Below, one piece after another: positions 1 to 8,751 of a stretch of DNA of 64,000 nt. The position numbers were made by a program, and so were the translations under genes. Location: contig NEUU01000004.1 of the NCBI GenBank assembly GCA_002304345.1, positions 62,001 through 126,000 on the forward strand, read 5' to 3'. The notes under the pieces were generated by a model. It saw only the letters and a program-made list of their open reading frames with translations. It was not told the DNA's origin and did no database searches. This stretch comes from Verrucomicrobia bacterium Tous-C9LFEB (lineage in GTDB: Bacteria > Verrucomicrobiota > Verrucomicrobiia > Methylacidiphilales > UBA1321). The number at the start of each line of letters is the position of its first letter. The first letter of the stretch is position 1.

Positions 1-611
1 GCTGGGTGCAGATTTATGGCGCGGGGTACGTGGTGCTGAATAACGCCAATACAGTCACGAGCGGTATGGCTGTGAGTGGCAAATTGATCGTCAATGGTTC
101 CTTGGCCACGAGCGCCAATGCCCTGGTGATTCAGAATGCGGGCTTGTTGGGAGGCAAAGGGGTGATTAACAAGAGTGTGACGATTCAAAATGGTGGCATC
201 CTCTCCGCGGGTGAAATCAATGCTTCCAACGTCAGTCAGGCAAATCTGCTGACCTTGGGGTCGAACCTGACGCTCAACAACACCTCAAAACTGAAGTTTG
301 ATCTGGGCACAGCGAGTGATCTGGTGACTGTGGCGGGCAATTTAACCTTGGACGGTTCGCTGGATGTCACGGCCATGTCTGGATTCGATCTTGGCAGCTA
401 TACCTTGTTCTCCTACACCGGAACGCTTACGGACAATACCTTGGACTTAGGAACGATGCCGAGCATGGGATATAATTACTCGATTGATACCTCGACCATC
501 GGTTTGGTGAAGCTCAATGTGGTGCCGGAGCCGAAGACGTGGGCCTTGTGCCTGTTGGCCACCGCGGTTTTGATCGTCGCCCGCCGTCGCCGCGTGATCT
601 TCAACCTCTAG
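1..611 (+). CDS. PEP-CTERM protein, C-terminal part (autotransporter-like beta-strand repeats)
   Basis: The reading frame is open from the left edge, so the true start lies outside the window; about 200 residues are visible. The visible part is Ser/Thr/Asn/Gly-rich with short repeated beta-strand segments (LTLGSNLTLNNTSKL, NLTLDGSLDV), the pattern of autotransporter-associated beta-strand repeats. It ends with a PEP-CTERM signal: VPEP, a hydrophobic segment (ALCLLATAVLIVA) and an Arg-rich tail (RRRR). In known systems such proteins are exported and the C-terminal signal is processed by an exosortase before surface anchoring or release; no exosortase gene is in this window. The function of the extracellular part is unknown. 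The next gene, a small secreted protein, begins about 40 bp downstream on the same strand. Confidence 0.85.
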   Translation, partial: WVQIYGAGYVVLNNANTVTSGMAVSGKLIVNGSLATSANALVIQNAGLLGGKGVINKSVTIQNGGILSAGEINASNVSQANLLTLGSNLTLNNTSKLKFDLGTASDLVTVAGNLTLDGSLDVTAMSGFDLGSYTLFSYTGTLTDNTLDLGTMPSMGYNYSIDTSTIGLVKLNVVPEPKTWALCLLATAVLIVARRRRVIFNL

Positions 612-651
612 ATTTCCTTAACATCCTGCCTGACCCACTTTGGATGACTCT

Positions 652-1344
652 ATGAAAGCTCTTCTTCTCTCCTTGGTATTGTGTTCGGCATGGATGACGG
701 CTCCGGCAGAGACAATCATCAAGGATTCGTTCTCGCGGAGTGAGTCGCGGAAATCGAGCGATCCACTGGAATCCCGTCCCACCGAAACGGGAGGCGCGAC
801 ATGGATCGCGACGCGCAATCTCGTCATCGCGCCGGATGCGGCGGGACAATCCGGCGTGGCGGTGTCGAATGCCGGGGCCTTTAGCGGCAAGGTGGCGCTT
901 CCCGCCGAAGGGGATCTCATCACGATTGAAGCTGAAGTACGCGCCGTTCCTTCGGCTGGGGGCACAAACTGGGTGGCCATCGGGCTCGGCGACCTGCCGA
1001 GGGAAGGGGAGTTCAGTTGGAGCAAGGGCCTCTTTCTCCTCGTCATGAATACGGGCCAATTTCAATGTTTCGCAAATTTCCAAGCGGGCGGTGCGGGCCC
1101 GACCATCGCGATCAAGAACGGGAACACACTGGATTTCGACGCCACCGGCATGACAAAGGTCAAGATCGAGTATGACCGCCGCAGCCACGTTCTGTGCCTG
1201 TGGGTGAATGAGATTGCCGTGGTGAAAGGTTATCCATTCAAGGAAAACCAATTTCTGCCCGATACAAGCTTTGCCGGGTTTAGCGGATTCAAGCAAACGC
1301 CCATGACTCAAACGGTGCGCAATTTCTCCGTGACCGTGAAATAA
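652..1344 (+). CDS. secreted protein of unknown function, possible concanavalin-like fold
   Basis: About 230 residues. I prefer the ATG at 652 over the upstream TTG at 640 because it puts a clean signal peptide (MKALLLSLVLCSAWMTAPAE) at the N terminus. The mature part (ETIIKDSFSR..., then a beta-rich region with GLGDLPREGEFSWSKGLFLL and VKIEYDRRSHVLCLWVNEIA) resembles the jelly-roll or LamG-like domains often found in secreted carbohydrate-binding proteins of Verrucomicrobiota. I see no catalytic motif. It lies between a PEP-CTERM gene and a pseudopilin gene on the same strand (13 bp to the latter), so it is probably co-expressed with the polysaccharide-use genes that follow. Secretion is well supported; binding to a glycan is inference. 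Confidence 0.7.
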   Translation: MKALLLSLVLCSAWMTAPAETIIKDSFSRSESRKSSDPLESRPTETGGATWIATRNLVIAPDAAGQSGVAVSNAGAFSGKVALPAEGDLITIEAEVRAVPSAGGTNWVAIGLGDLPREGEFSWSKGLFLLVMNTGQFQCFANFQAGGAGPTIAIKNGNTLDFDATGMTKVKIEYDRRSHVLCLWVNEIAVVKGYPFKENQFLPDTSFAGFSGFKQTPMTQTVRNFSVTVK

Positions 1345-1357
1345 GGCGGGCCGATTT

Positions 1358-2056
1358 ATGACCACACACCCTCAATCCCGGGCTTTTACGCTGACTGAGT
1401 TGCTGGTGGTGGTTTGCATTATCGCCGTGTTGGTCGCTCTCGGTTTGCCCACCATGAAGACGGCGCTCATGCGCGCGAATCAAACCAAGAGCATGGGCAA
1501 CCTCAAAAACATCGGAGCCGCCGTGTCGACCTACTTGGCCGAGAATGACGGGCGATATCCTTATCAAAGCGGCACCAACTCCACCCCGCCCTATTGGAGT
1601 GTCAAAGTCACCTCCTACCTTTCCGCTCCGACCGGAGTGAAGACTTTCAAAGGCGTCGCGGTTCAGGTGAGCCCGGTCATGATGGACCCGATGTTGGGGC
1701 AGACGATCCACCACTATCTGGGAGATTACGGCTGTAATAATTGGGTCTTTGTGATCCCGGACGAAGGTGCCCCACAGCTCTCCGCGGCAGCCCTCACACG
1801 CTCCTCGGAGATCGTCATGGTGATGACGGCGGGAAATATGACCCCCGAGGGGGTCACCACCTCAGGGAGTTGGTATGTCAACTCGAGCTACTTTGCATGG
1901 GGTGGGAAATTCGGCGCCCAGGGTTGCCCCGCCTACCGGGCCACGGACAATGTGCTGTCTCTTTTCGTCGACGGCCACCTGCAGTCGATTCCCAAGGATG
2001 AGTTTAAGAAGAATCGCTGGCAGTACCTTTCTCTCGACGGCAAAGCGTTGAACTAA
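1358..2056 (+). CDS. pseudopilin-like protein (prepilin-type N-terminal cleavage/methylation domain)
   Basis: 232 residues. The N terminus has the type IV prepilin signature: a short polar leader, then A-FTLTELLVVVCIIAVLVALGLP, with Glu at the conserved position 5 of the mature protein and one hydrophobic helix. A globular domain follows (NLKNIGAAVSTYLAENDGRYPY) and the C-terminal end has the 'FVDGH' motif typical of the many stand-alone pseudopilins of Verrucomicrobiota, Lentisphaerota and Planctomycetota. It should be cleaved and methylated by a prepilin peptidase and assembled in a type II secretion or pilus-like structure. No other secretion gene is nearby. It sits 18 bp before a secreted glycosidase, so a link to polysaccharide handling at the cell surface is plausible but unproven. 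Confidence 0.88.
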   Translation: MTTHPQSRAFTLTELLVVVCIIAVLVALGLPTMKTALMRANQTKSMGNLKNIGAAVSTYLAENDGRYPYQSGTNSTPPYWSVKVTSYLSAPTGVKTFKGVAVQVSPVMMDPMLGQTIHHYLGDYGCNNWVFVIPDEGAPQLSAAALTRSSEIVMVMTAGNMTPEGVTTSGSWYVNSSYFAWGGKFGAQGCPAYRATDNVLSLFVDGHLQSIPKDEFKKNRWQYLSLDGKALN

Positions 2057-2074
2057 CGCGTCCCGCTAAAATTT

Positions 2075-3754
2075 ATGATCCCTGCTCCTCCTATGCCTAA
2101 ATCCATTCTTTGTGCCATCCGACTTGTCGTTCTAGGTGCTTTGTTTGCGCTCGCGAACGGGGAAACCCTTCGCGCGGAAACTTCCGCCACGGATGCCGCC
2201 TCCAAGAAAGCGGAGGGCGAAGAAGTCTACTTCAAGCTCAACTTGGCCGATCCGAAAGTCCGCGCCGAAATCGAATCGCGCGGTGCCAAGGTGGTGAATC
2301 AAGGTCCCAACGGTGAACTCTGTTTCGAAGCGACGGTGCCGGTCGATTCCGAACTCGCGGGCGCAGGCAAGGGGCTGATGATTTCCTTTCCGTTCAATGT
2401 GCGACAACTGCGCGGCTGCTATGTGGTGATCGAAGGAATGGTGCAGGGCGAGAACCTCAGCAAGCCGCATCATCTCTACAACGGTGCCAAATGTCAGGCC
2501 GTCTACACCTCGCAAATTACGGGCCAGCAGTTCGCGGATGGTGGCGGCATCTACGGTACTTTTCCGTGGCGCAAATCGAGCTCGCGATTTCTCGTCGCCG
2601 ACGATGCCGCCGGGGGAACGATCAATCTCGGCATGCAGGAATGTTCGGGCACGGTCCGCATCGCCGATGTGAAAATCAAAATCCTGGCGCGTAAACCGGT
2701 GCGTCCCGCGCCCGTGGCGGAGCTTGATCACAAGGTGACGCAATATCGCGGTTTCATGTCGCCCATCTCCGCCACGGTGGAGGAGAAAGATTATCAGGAC
2801 ATGCGTGCCTGGGGTGCCAACTGCATCCGCTGGCATCTCGACGGCTCGCCTGCCGATCTGGAAAATTACGAAGCCTGGTTGACCAACCGGCTCGATCAAT
2901 TTGAGAAGGCTTTGAATTTGGCCCAGGCGAATGGAATTAAGATCGTGATCGATCTGCACCTCCTACCCGGCGGTCGCGAAACGGACGGCACCATGCGCTT
3001 GGTCCTGGAGAAAAAATATCAGGATCAATTGGTCGCCCTCTGGGAACGCATCGCCAAACGCTTCAAGGATCATCCCGCGCTCTGGGCGTACGACTTGATC
3101 AATGAACCCGTGCAGAACGTTTCCTCGCCCGAAGGCGTCGACAATTGGATGGCGCTCCAGATCAAGGTGGCCAAGGCCGTGCGCAAAATCGACACCAAGA
3201 CCCCCATCATGATCGAGGTCGACGGCTGGGACGGACCCGAAGGTTTTCAGATGCTGATGCCCGTCGATGTGCCCAACGTGATTTATCAGGTTCACATGTA
3301 CTGGCCTGGTGAATTCACCCATCAGGGCGTTCACACCAATCAGGGCATCGCCCTCGGCAAGGATGTGCGGCCAACCGCCATTACCTACCCCGGTCGAATC
3401 CGCGACCGGATGATCGACAAGGAAATGTTGCGCGCCTATCTCCAGCCCGTGCGCGATTTTCAACGCGCCTATAATATCCGTATTTTCGTCGGGGAATTCA
3501 GCGCCGTGCGCTGGGCTCCCGGTGCGGCCCAATATCTCGACGACTGCATTTCCATTTTCGAGGAATACGGCTGGGACTGGGCCTACCACGCCTTCCGCGA
3601 ATGGCATGGATGGAGCGCCGAGCACGACGAACAATTCTGGGTGAAGGGAACACCCAATCCCGCCTTCGCCACCGAAGAAACCGAGCGCGCCAAGGTCCTC
3701 AAGAAAGCCATGAGCCGCAACGCCGCGCCCGTCGCTGCCAAAGCCAAAGACTGA
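2075..3754 (+). CDS. secreted glycoside hydrolase, family 5-like (clan GH-A)
   Basis: 559 residues. A signal peptide is present (best seen from the internal ATG at 2093, MPKSILCAIRLVVLGALFALANG; the ATG at 2075 adds six residues). Residues ~45-230 form a beta-rich N-terminal domain, probably carbohydrate-binding. Residues ~235-545 are a TIM-barrel GH5-type domain: RWHLDG, DLHLLPGG, the acid/base in LINEP (Glu344) and the nucleophile in FVGEFS (Glu474), with YQVHMYWPG between them. These two glutamates and their spacing fit a retaining clan GH-A endo-glycosidase. The substrate cannot be told from motifs; beta-glucan, mannan or xylan are possible. It follows the pseudopilin gene closely and is likely transcribed with it. 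Confidence 0.88.
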   Translation: MIPAPPMPKSILCAIRLVVLGALFALANGETLRAETSATDAASKKAEGEEVYFKLNLADPKVRAEIESRGAKVVNQGPNGELCFEATVPVDSELAGAGKGLMISFPFNVRQLRGCYVVIEGMVQGENLSKPHHLYNGAKCQAVYTSQITGQQFADGGGIYGTFPWRKSSSRFLVADDAAGGTINLGMQECSGTVRIADVKIKILARKPVRPAPVAELDHKVTQYRGFMSPISATVEEKDYQDMRAWGANCIRWHLDGSPADLENYEAWLTNRLDQFEKALNLAQANGIKIVIDLHLLPGGRETDGTMRLVLEKKYQDQLVALWERIAKRFKDHPALWAYDLINEPVQNVSSPEGVDNWMALQIKVAKAVRKIDTKTPIMIEVDGWDGPEGFQMLMPVDVPNVIYQVHMYWPGEFTHQGVHTNQGIALGKDVRPTAITYPGRIRDRMIDKEMLRAYLQPVRDFQRAYNIRIFVGEFSAVRWAPGAAQYLDDCISIFEEYGWDWAYHAFREWHGWSAEHDEQFWVKGTPNPAFATEETERAKVLKKAMSRNAAPVAAKAKD

Positions 3755-4126
3755 TTGGCCATGAGATACAGCCTCCGGCGCAGCCTAGCGAATGACGGGG
3801 CCTTAAAGCCTTTTTCATCTCAATTGTCGGAACGCTATATCTCTTGGAGCACGCCAGCCGATCCTTCGACAAGCTCAGGATGACGTGGAATGAAGGTAAT
3901 GTTTTGGGTCATTTTCTGTTCTCACCAGAATTCATCGCTACCGTTTGAAATTACTTCCCCAGCCCGTCATCCTGAGCTTGTCGAAGGATCGGTTGGGAAG
4001 GTTTACGATGCGACAAGGAGCTTGTAATTCCCTCTAGCCGTTTTTGGAGGACGGCTCGGCGAATCGCCGTTATAAAGGACTGGTCATTTTCATTTTTGGA
4101 GAAAAGATAGGGCCACCTCCTCTTCT
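3755..4126. other. intergenic region with an inverted-repeat element
   Basis: 372 bp between the GH5-like gene and the SGNH esterase gene. I see no coding sequence. It holds the 135-bp inverted-repeat element at 3858-3992. The last 130 bp before 4127 should contain the esterase promoter, but no convincing -35/-10 pair could be assigned. A weak GC hairpin followed by T residues near 3797-3817 is not strong enough to call a terminator. Confidence 0.6.
3858..3992. repeat. inverted-repeat element, copy A (28-bp perfect arms)
   Basis: Positions 3858-3885 (starting CCGATCCTTCGACAAGC) are the exact reverse complement of 3965-3992. The 79-bp core starts TGGAATGAAGGTAATG. The same arms and a similar core (TGGAATGAAAATAATGTTTTGG) recur at 7864-8099, so this is a dispersed element and not a local hairpin. 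It encodes no protein. It could act as a transcript-end structure or be a non-autonomous mobile element of REP/MITE type. Confidence 0.85.
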
Positions 4127-5215
4127 ATGAAAAAGATCCTTCTTCTCTGGCTGGTTTCCTTCGTGATGGGCTTGGCGTCGGCGGTGGCGGAGGTCGCGCT
4201 GCTGCCAGTGGAGATCGCTCCCACCGATTCGCGCCTGCGTTATATCGGCCGCTTCGATACCCAGGAATCGGGTGGCCCGCGCTGCTCCTGGTCCGCCAGC
4301 ACGGTGATCTTGAAACTGAATGGCGGTTCACTGAACGTCAAAATCCGGGACGGCGGGAAAAATTTTTGGCAGGTGATCGTCGATGGCGTACCCAAGAGCG
4401 TGCTGGCCTTGCAGGAAGGAACGCAGTGGTATTCAGTCGTGACCGATTTGCCCGAGGGCGACCACACCGTGGAGTTGGTGAAACGCACGGAAGCCTTTCT
4501 CGGCGCAAGCCAGATTCAGGGTTTTCAAATCAGCGACGACAAACAATTGCGGCCCGGCACTCCCGCCAATCGCCGCATCGAAGTCATCGGCGATTCCATC
4601 AGTTGCGGCTATGGCAACGAAGCGGCCAGTGAAAAAGAGCCCTTCCTGCCCACGACAGAAAATGCCAGCAAAGCCTACGGCGCCATCGCCGCCCGGCAAG
4701 TGGGCGCCGAATACGTCTGCATCGCCTGGTCCGGCAAAAAACTGTGGCCCGACAACACCATTACCGAACTCTACGATCTCATCCTGCCTGCGGGGGAATC
4801 CACCGCGAAGTGGAACTTCCAATCGTGGACGCCCGACGTGGTGCTGATCAATCTCGGCACCAATGATTTTGGCAAAGAAAATCCCGACGAAGCCGGATGG
4901 GTCGCAGCCTACAAGACCTTCATCGGCACCCTTCGCAAAAACTATCCCAAGGCGAGAATCTATTGCGCTACCGGCTCCATGATGAGCGACTACTGGCCTC
5001 CCGAACACAAGGCCCTCACCACCGTGCGCCGCTATATTTCCAAGGCGATCGCGGACTTGCGCGCCGCCGGTGATGACAATCTCGCCGCCATCGATTTCGA
5101 CCCCCAGAACAAGGAGAAAAACGGACTCGGCGCCGGCTGGCATCCCAGCGTCAAAACCGATCAGGAAATGGCCGATAAATTCGTCGCTGCCCTCAAAAAA
5201 GATCTGGGCTGGTAG
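4127..5215 (+). CDS. secreted SGNH/GDSL esterase with N-terminal jelly-roll domain (CE2-like)
   Basis: 362 residues with a clear signal peptide (MKKILLLWLVSFVMGLASAVAE). Residues ~25-140 form a beta-rich domain (YIGRFDTQESGGPRCSWSAS) like the N-terminal jelly roll of family CE2 acetyl esterases. Residues ~148-360 are the SGNH hydrolase: block I VIGDSISCGYG with Ser157, block III LGTNDFG with Asn246, and block V GWHPS with His339. Family members remove acetyl groups from xylan, mannan or other acetylated glycans outside the cell. It is preceded by a 372-bp region with a repeat element, so it probably has its own promoter. The two-domain CE2 layout is well supported; the substrate is not known. 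Confidence 0.88.
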   Translation: MKKILLLWLVSFVMGLASAVAEVALLPVEIAPTDSRLRYIGRFDTQESGGPRCSWSASTVILKLNGGSLNVKIRDGGKNFWQVIVDGVPKSVLALQEGTQWYSVVTDLPEGDHTVELVKRTEAFLGASQIQGFQISDDKQLRPGTPANRRIEVIGDSISCGYGNEAASEKEPFLPTTENASKAYGAIAARQVGAEYVCIAWSGKKLWPDNTITELYDLILPAGESTAKWNFQSWTPDVVLINLGTNDFGKENPDEAGWVAAYKTFIGTLRKNYPKARIYCATGSMMSDYWPPEHKALTTVRRYISKAIADLRAAGDDNLAAIDFDPQNKEKNGLGAGWHPSVKTDQEMADKFVAALKKDLGW

Positions 5216-5447
5216 TAGCTCTCCAAATCGTCCATCGCCTCATAAAATCATCCTAAATTGTCCTTATCTTAGTGCCATTCGGAATAGGCATGTTTTTTGA
5301 CAGCTCGTGCACAAAAAGGTAGTTTGCGGGTGAAAATGTCGCGCACCTATCTCACCTAGCAAACGCAAGCCTAACGATTCGGTGGGATTCTGTGGTTCAA
5401 TTTCCGCATGACCAGAAGTGCGGTTTCCTTAGATCGTGAATGGGTGC

Positions 5448-6800
5448 TTACAGAATAATCGATCCCCCCTGGGCGAGTTCGGCGCGAATCGCGGCGGGCT
5501 CGACTTGGGCGAGGTCCTTGCCGGATTGCACAGCGAGGGCGGCCGCGACCCCGGCGGCTTCACCGGTCTGATTCATATTCACCATTACCCGAACGGCGGC
5601 GTGGGCGATGGGATCGGTGTCGATCATGCGTCCGGCCACGATGAGATTGCTGGCTCCGGCGGGTAGCAGGGAGCGCAGGGGAATCTGGTAGTAGGTCGGG
5701 TTTTCGGTGGTCTCTTCACGCCAGCGGGTGATCTCGCCCGGACAGCCGGGGCAATTGTATTCCTGGACGCCGCTGAGGTAGCGGAGGGTGATGCCGGGTT
5801 TGTCGGTGTGATGGATGTCGACGCGGTAACTGCCGTTGGCAATGGCGTCGTCAAAGTGGCGGCCGGTGAGCACGTCGTCGCCGGTGAGTTGATAGCGGCA
5901 TTTCACGTGGCGGGTTTCGCGGATGCCGAGGCGGGCAGGCAGGCCCTGTAAAACGATGTCGCCTTGGGGCGCATACTTTTTCACGAGATCAAAAACGGCG
6001 CGGACCTGGCGGCGGCCTTCGATTTCCGCGCGGGTGAGGGCATCGGCGTCGGCGCAGTTGGCGTCGTAGATGCGGGTGGCGGCCAGCATGTGGACGGGGG
6101 AGCCGGGGATGGGCGCGGCCCAGACGAAACCTTGGGGCAGGCCGAATTCCTTGCCGTGTTCGCGGATGAGTTTGCCGAGGTCGAGATGGCGGATCGAGTC
6201 CCAGCCGGTAAAGGTGGCGCAGGTGGTGGAGGGTTGGTTGGTGGCACTGATCGTGGTGGGCAATCCCATGCGGTGGGCGATGTCGCCGTCGCCACTGGCG
6301 TCGATGAATTGATTGGCGAGGATGACGCCGCGTCCGCTTTTGTTTTCCACGATGATGCCGCGCAGGCGACCGCCATCCTGGACGTAGGGAGCAACGAAAG
6401 CGGTGTGCAACCAGGGCCGGACGCGGGAGGAGACGACGAGTTCGTCGAGCTCGATCTGGAGTTCGTGCGGGTTGAAGGCCCAGGCCCAACTGGGACTGCG
6501 GGCGGTGTCGGACACGGCGTTGCGGCGGCGGAGGCGTTCGATGGCTTCGAGCGTGAGCCCGGCGAAGATTTGTTTTTCGAAGCGTTCGTCGAACTGGGAG
6601 TGCCAGACATTGACGAGGGAAAGGGTGGCCACGCCGCCGAAGCAACCCATGCGTTCGACGAGGGCGACGCGCAGGCCGAGGCGCGCCGCGCGGACGGCGG
6701 CGAAGACACCGGTGCAACTTCCACCCACCACGCACACATCACATTCATGCCAGACCGGGGTGTGCCGCGCCGGTTCGACGATCGAGGGAAAGGATTTCAT
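5448..6800 (-). CDS. FAD-dependent oxidoreductase (FAD_oxidored family)
   Basis: 450 residues from the ATG at 6798-6800. A longer frame reaches 6929 but would overlap the divergent regulator gene, so I reject that start. The N-terminal Rossmann motif is CVVGGSCTGVFAAVRAARLG, with Ser at the middle Gly of the usual GxGxxG, followed by VALVERMGCFGG. A second FAD-contact region is DASGDGDIAHRMGLP, and the C-terminal end has GRMIDTDPIAHAAVRVM. Family members oxidise sugars, polyols or other small substrates and are frequent in polysaccharide-use loci of Verrucomicrobiota. Three conserved Cys (CPGCPGE region) may be structural. It is transcribed away from the AraC gene at 6928, a layout that suggests control by that regulator. 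The substrate is unknown. Confidence 0.82.
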   Translation of the reverse strand: MKSFPSIVEPARHTPVWHECDVCVVGGSCTGVFAAVRAARLGLRVALVERMGCFGGVATLSLVNVWHSQFDERFEKQIFAGLTLEAIERLRRRNAVSDTARSPSWAWAFNPHELQIELDELVVSSRVRPWLHTAFVAPYVQDGGRLRGIIVENKSGRGVILANQFIDASGDGDIAHRMGLPTTISATNQPSTTCATFTGWDSIRHLDLGKLIREHGKEFGLPQGFVWAAPIPGSPVHMLAATRIYDANCADADALTRAEIEGRRQVRAVFDLVKKYAPQGDIVLQGLPARLGIRETRHVKCRYQLTGDDVLTGRHFDDAIANGSYRVDIHHTDKPGITLRYLSGVQEYNCPGCPGEITRWREETTENPTYYQIPLRSLLPAGASNLIVAGRMIDTDPIAHAAVRVMVNMNQTGEAAGVAAALAVQSGKDLAQVEPAAIRAELAQGGSIIL

Positions 6801-6927
6801 GGACCTACTTGAAGGTACGGTGGCGGTGGGCGGCGGTAAACCGGCTTTTGCTGGATTCTCGCGACGAAAACATGGAGTCCATGCATGATCCCACTTGCGC
6901 GTCATGGTAGGGTGTTTGACAAGCCCC

Positions 6928-7803
6928 ATGACCGAACCCGTCTTCTCGCCGGCTCGTTACCTGACCTCGCTGTTGCGCGCGCGGTTGACCCTCACCCACC
7001 TTTGCACGAATACGTTTCATCCGGGCCGGTTGAAGATGGATGAAGTGGTCACCACGCACCGGCTGATCCTCGTGCTGCGCGGGCACCTGCTTTACAAAGT
7101 GGACGGGGCGACGGCGCAAATTTCGCCGGGGCAGCAAATTTTTGTCCCGGCATGGACCCGCCGCGTGTGGCATAGCAAACAGCGGCAGACGGTGGAGTTC
7201 TCCTGGTTTGAGTTCACGGCGGATGAAGCGGAGGAGAGTTTGCATACCTTGTTTTACCGGTCGTGCGGGAACCTCGCTCTGGAACGGGACTCGCTACGCC
7301 GCATGGTCCGATTGTGGCCGAAAAATATCCCCTCCACGGGACTTGGGTTCGGGGATGGCCCGATCGATCCCTTGGTGCAACTGCAGTTGGAGGGCGAAGC
7401 GAAGGCGATGCTGGGCCGGTTCTGGCCGCAGGCTCGCCCGTTGAATCCGGACGGCGTGGTGACTGTTTCGATGGCGGCGGAGGTGCATCCGGATTTGAAA
7501 CTGGCGCTGGCCTGGTTGCAGGAGAATTTCCTGCGGCCCGAGGCGTTGCACGCGTTGTACGGGGAAATTCATTTGAGCCCGAATCATTTCCGGCTCCTCT
7601 TCCGCCGGGTGATGGGTTGCAGCCCGCAGGATTACCTGCACCGGCTGAGGTTGCGCCGGGCGCGGCATCTGGTCGTCGATAGCGATTTGCCGCTGAAGCA
7701 AATCGCCTCGCAAGTGGGCTTTGCCGATCCGCTGTTTTTCTCGCGGCAATATCACCGCTTCTGGGGCTTGAGCCCGCGCCGGGATCGCTCGCAGAAAACG
7801 TGA
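6928..7803 (+). CDS. AraC-family transcriptional regulator
   Basis: 291 residues from the ATG at 6928 (MTEPVFSPARYLTSL); a TTG at 6895 and an ATG at 6904 are alternative starts. The N-terminal half is a cupin-like ligand domain (HRLILVLRGHLLYKVDG, PGQQIFVPAWTRRVW). The C-terminal ~100 residues are the AraC double helix-turn-helix: LSPNHFRLLFRRVMGCSPQDYLHRLRLRRARHL, then LPLKQIASQVGFADPLFFSRQYHRFWGLSP. Such proteins usually sense a sugar or derivative and activate a neighbouring promoter. The divergent FAD oxidoreductase gene, with about 127 bp between starts, is the obvious target, but no operator was identified. Confidence 0.9.
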   Translation: MTEPVFSPARYLTSLLRARLTLTHLCTNTFHPGRLKMDEVVTTHRLILVLRGHLLYKVDGATAQISPGQQIFVPAWTRRVWHSKQRQTVEFSWFEFTADEAEESLHTLFYRSCGNLALERDSLRRMVRLWPKNIPSTGLGFGDGPIDPLVQLQLEGEAKAMLGRFWPQARPLNPDGVVTVSMAAEVHPDLKLALAWLQENFLRPEALHALYGEIHLSPNHFRLLFRRVMGCSPQDYLHRLRLRRARHLVVDSDLPLKQIASQVGFADPLFFSRQYHRFWGLSPRRDRSQKT

Positions 7804-8148
7804 GCGTTTCCGCCGACTTGGGCAGTCTCCATTTAATCTGTTGTATGATGACAGATCATGAGACTTCCATGCCGATCCTTCGACAAGCTCAGGATGACGT
7901 GGAATGAAAATAATGTTTTGGATTATTTTCCGCTCATACAAGAACTCCTCGCTATCGTTTGAGACTACCTCCTCAATCCGTCATCCTGAGCTTGTCGAGC
8001 AACGTGACGTTGCATCCAGTACGGCTGACGCCAGATACATAATACTGGGTCCAGCGTCACGCTGGTCATCCTGAGCTTGTCGAAGGATCGGCATGGAAGG
8101 TTTTGGATCTGGAAATAAGCGACTCACTCAATCGGAAAGGCCGGGGGA
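7804..8148. other. intergenic region filled by repeat elements
   Basis: 345 bp after the AraC gene and before the end of the convergent acetyltransferase gene. No coding sequence is credible here; short frames across it (for example one translating to HPELVEG) come from the repeat. Most of it is the inverted-repeat element at 7864-8099. Confidence 0.6.
7864..8099. repeat. inverted-repeat element, copy B (34-bp perfect outer arms, with an inserted second repeat)
   Basis: Positions 7864-7897 are the exact reverse complement of 8066-8099. The first ~130 bp match copy A at 3858-3992 in arms and core. The inner copy of the right arm (7979-7999) is interrupted after CGAG by about 66 bp that contain a small palindrome (GCAACGTGACGTTGC, 8000 region) and the 15-bp palindrome CCAGCGTCACGCTGG (8051-8065); then the right arm is restored complete at 8066. 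This is what insertion of one repeat into another would look like. Confidence 0.82.
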
Positions 8149-8595
8149 TTACTGCGGATAGGCGATGAAGTGGGTGCGCTGGTTACTTTGGAATCCGGCG
8201 CCTTCGTAGAAGCGGACCGTGTCGCGGCTTTTGTCGAGCGTGCTGAGGACGACCTTGTAACAACCCGCCGCCCACGCGTCTTCCAACGCTTTGCGGAGCA
8301 CTTTCGTGCCGAATCCCTTTTTGCGGTAATGCGGGTCGGTGATGACGTTCTGGACGACACCGTAGGGACGCAGGTCGTGGGTGAGGTTGGGAATGATGGC
8401 GAGGGTGCAACTGGCCACAAGGCGGCGGTCCTTCTCGGCCACGTAATAGCGCAGGTGGGGCTGTTCGAGAATGTGGCGCCAGAGGCTTTGCACCGCGTCG
8501 TCGCTGTAATCGATCTCCGGCTCTTCGGGATGCAAGTGCGCGTAGAGGGCCAGGAGTTGGGAGAGTTCCTCGGGTTTGATCAAACGAATCGTCAT
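8149..8595 (-). CDS. GNAT-family N-acetyltransferase
   Basis: 148 residues, the usual length of a single GNAT domain. The acetyl-CoA pyrophosphate loop is visible in VITDPHYRKKGFGTKVLRKAL (R-x-x-G-x-G pattern), followed by the C-terminal DTVRFYEGAGFQ motif seen in amino-acid or protein N-acetyltransferases. The N terminus (MTIRLIKPEELSQLLALYAHLHPEEPE) is typical of the fold. The acceptor cannot be predicted. It is a single gene, transcribed towards the repeat region, with a tRNA-Pro gene upstream on the same strand, from which it is separated by a terminator. Confidence 0.88.
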   Translation of the reverse strand: MTIRLIKPEELSQLLALYAHLHPEEPEIDYSDDAVQSLWRHILEQPHLRYYVAEKDRRLVASCTLAIIPNLTHDLRPYGVVQNVITDPHYRKKGFGTKVLRKALEDAWAAGCYKVVLSTLDKSRDTVRFYEGAGFQSNQRTHFIAYPQ

Positions 8596-8729
8596 GGGTC
8601 GTGCCGTCGTAACCCTGCCAATCGCGAATGAACGCGAGTGATCCGGGCGAGACGGAAAACTTCAGTGTTGCACGAAAATAGGGCGAACGCAAAGCCCGAT
8701 GTGACGGGGAGTGGTGGACGAAAAATGGG

Positions 8730-8751
8730 AAAAAACCAGCGAAAGCTGGTT
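8730..8751 (-). terminator. Rho-independent terminator of tRNA-Pro
   Basis: On the minus strand, directly after the CCA end, AACCAGC-TTTC-GCTGGTT forms a 7-bp stem with a tetraloop, followed by a run of T residues (8731-8735 as A on the plus strand). The last stem base overlaps the 3' end of the tRNA gene. Confidence 0.85.

Noticed and set aside
3797..3817. Possible terminator after the GH5-like gene (GGCCTTAAAGCC followed by T residues)
   Set aside because: The stem is only three base pairs without a loop problem being solved; too weak to call.
5964..6812. Plus-strand frame of 282 codons opposite the FAD oxidoreductase
   Set aside because: Gly/Asp/Val-rich shadow of the real gene without any motif.
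7294..7941. Minus-strand frame translating to HPELVEG and Arg-rich sequence
   Set aside because: It runs through the inverted-repeat element and the antisense of the AraC gene; the peptide is a known artefact type of such repeats.
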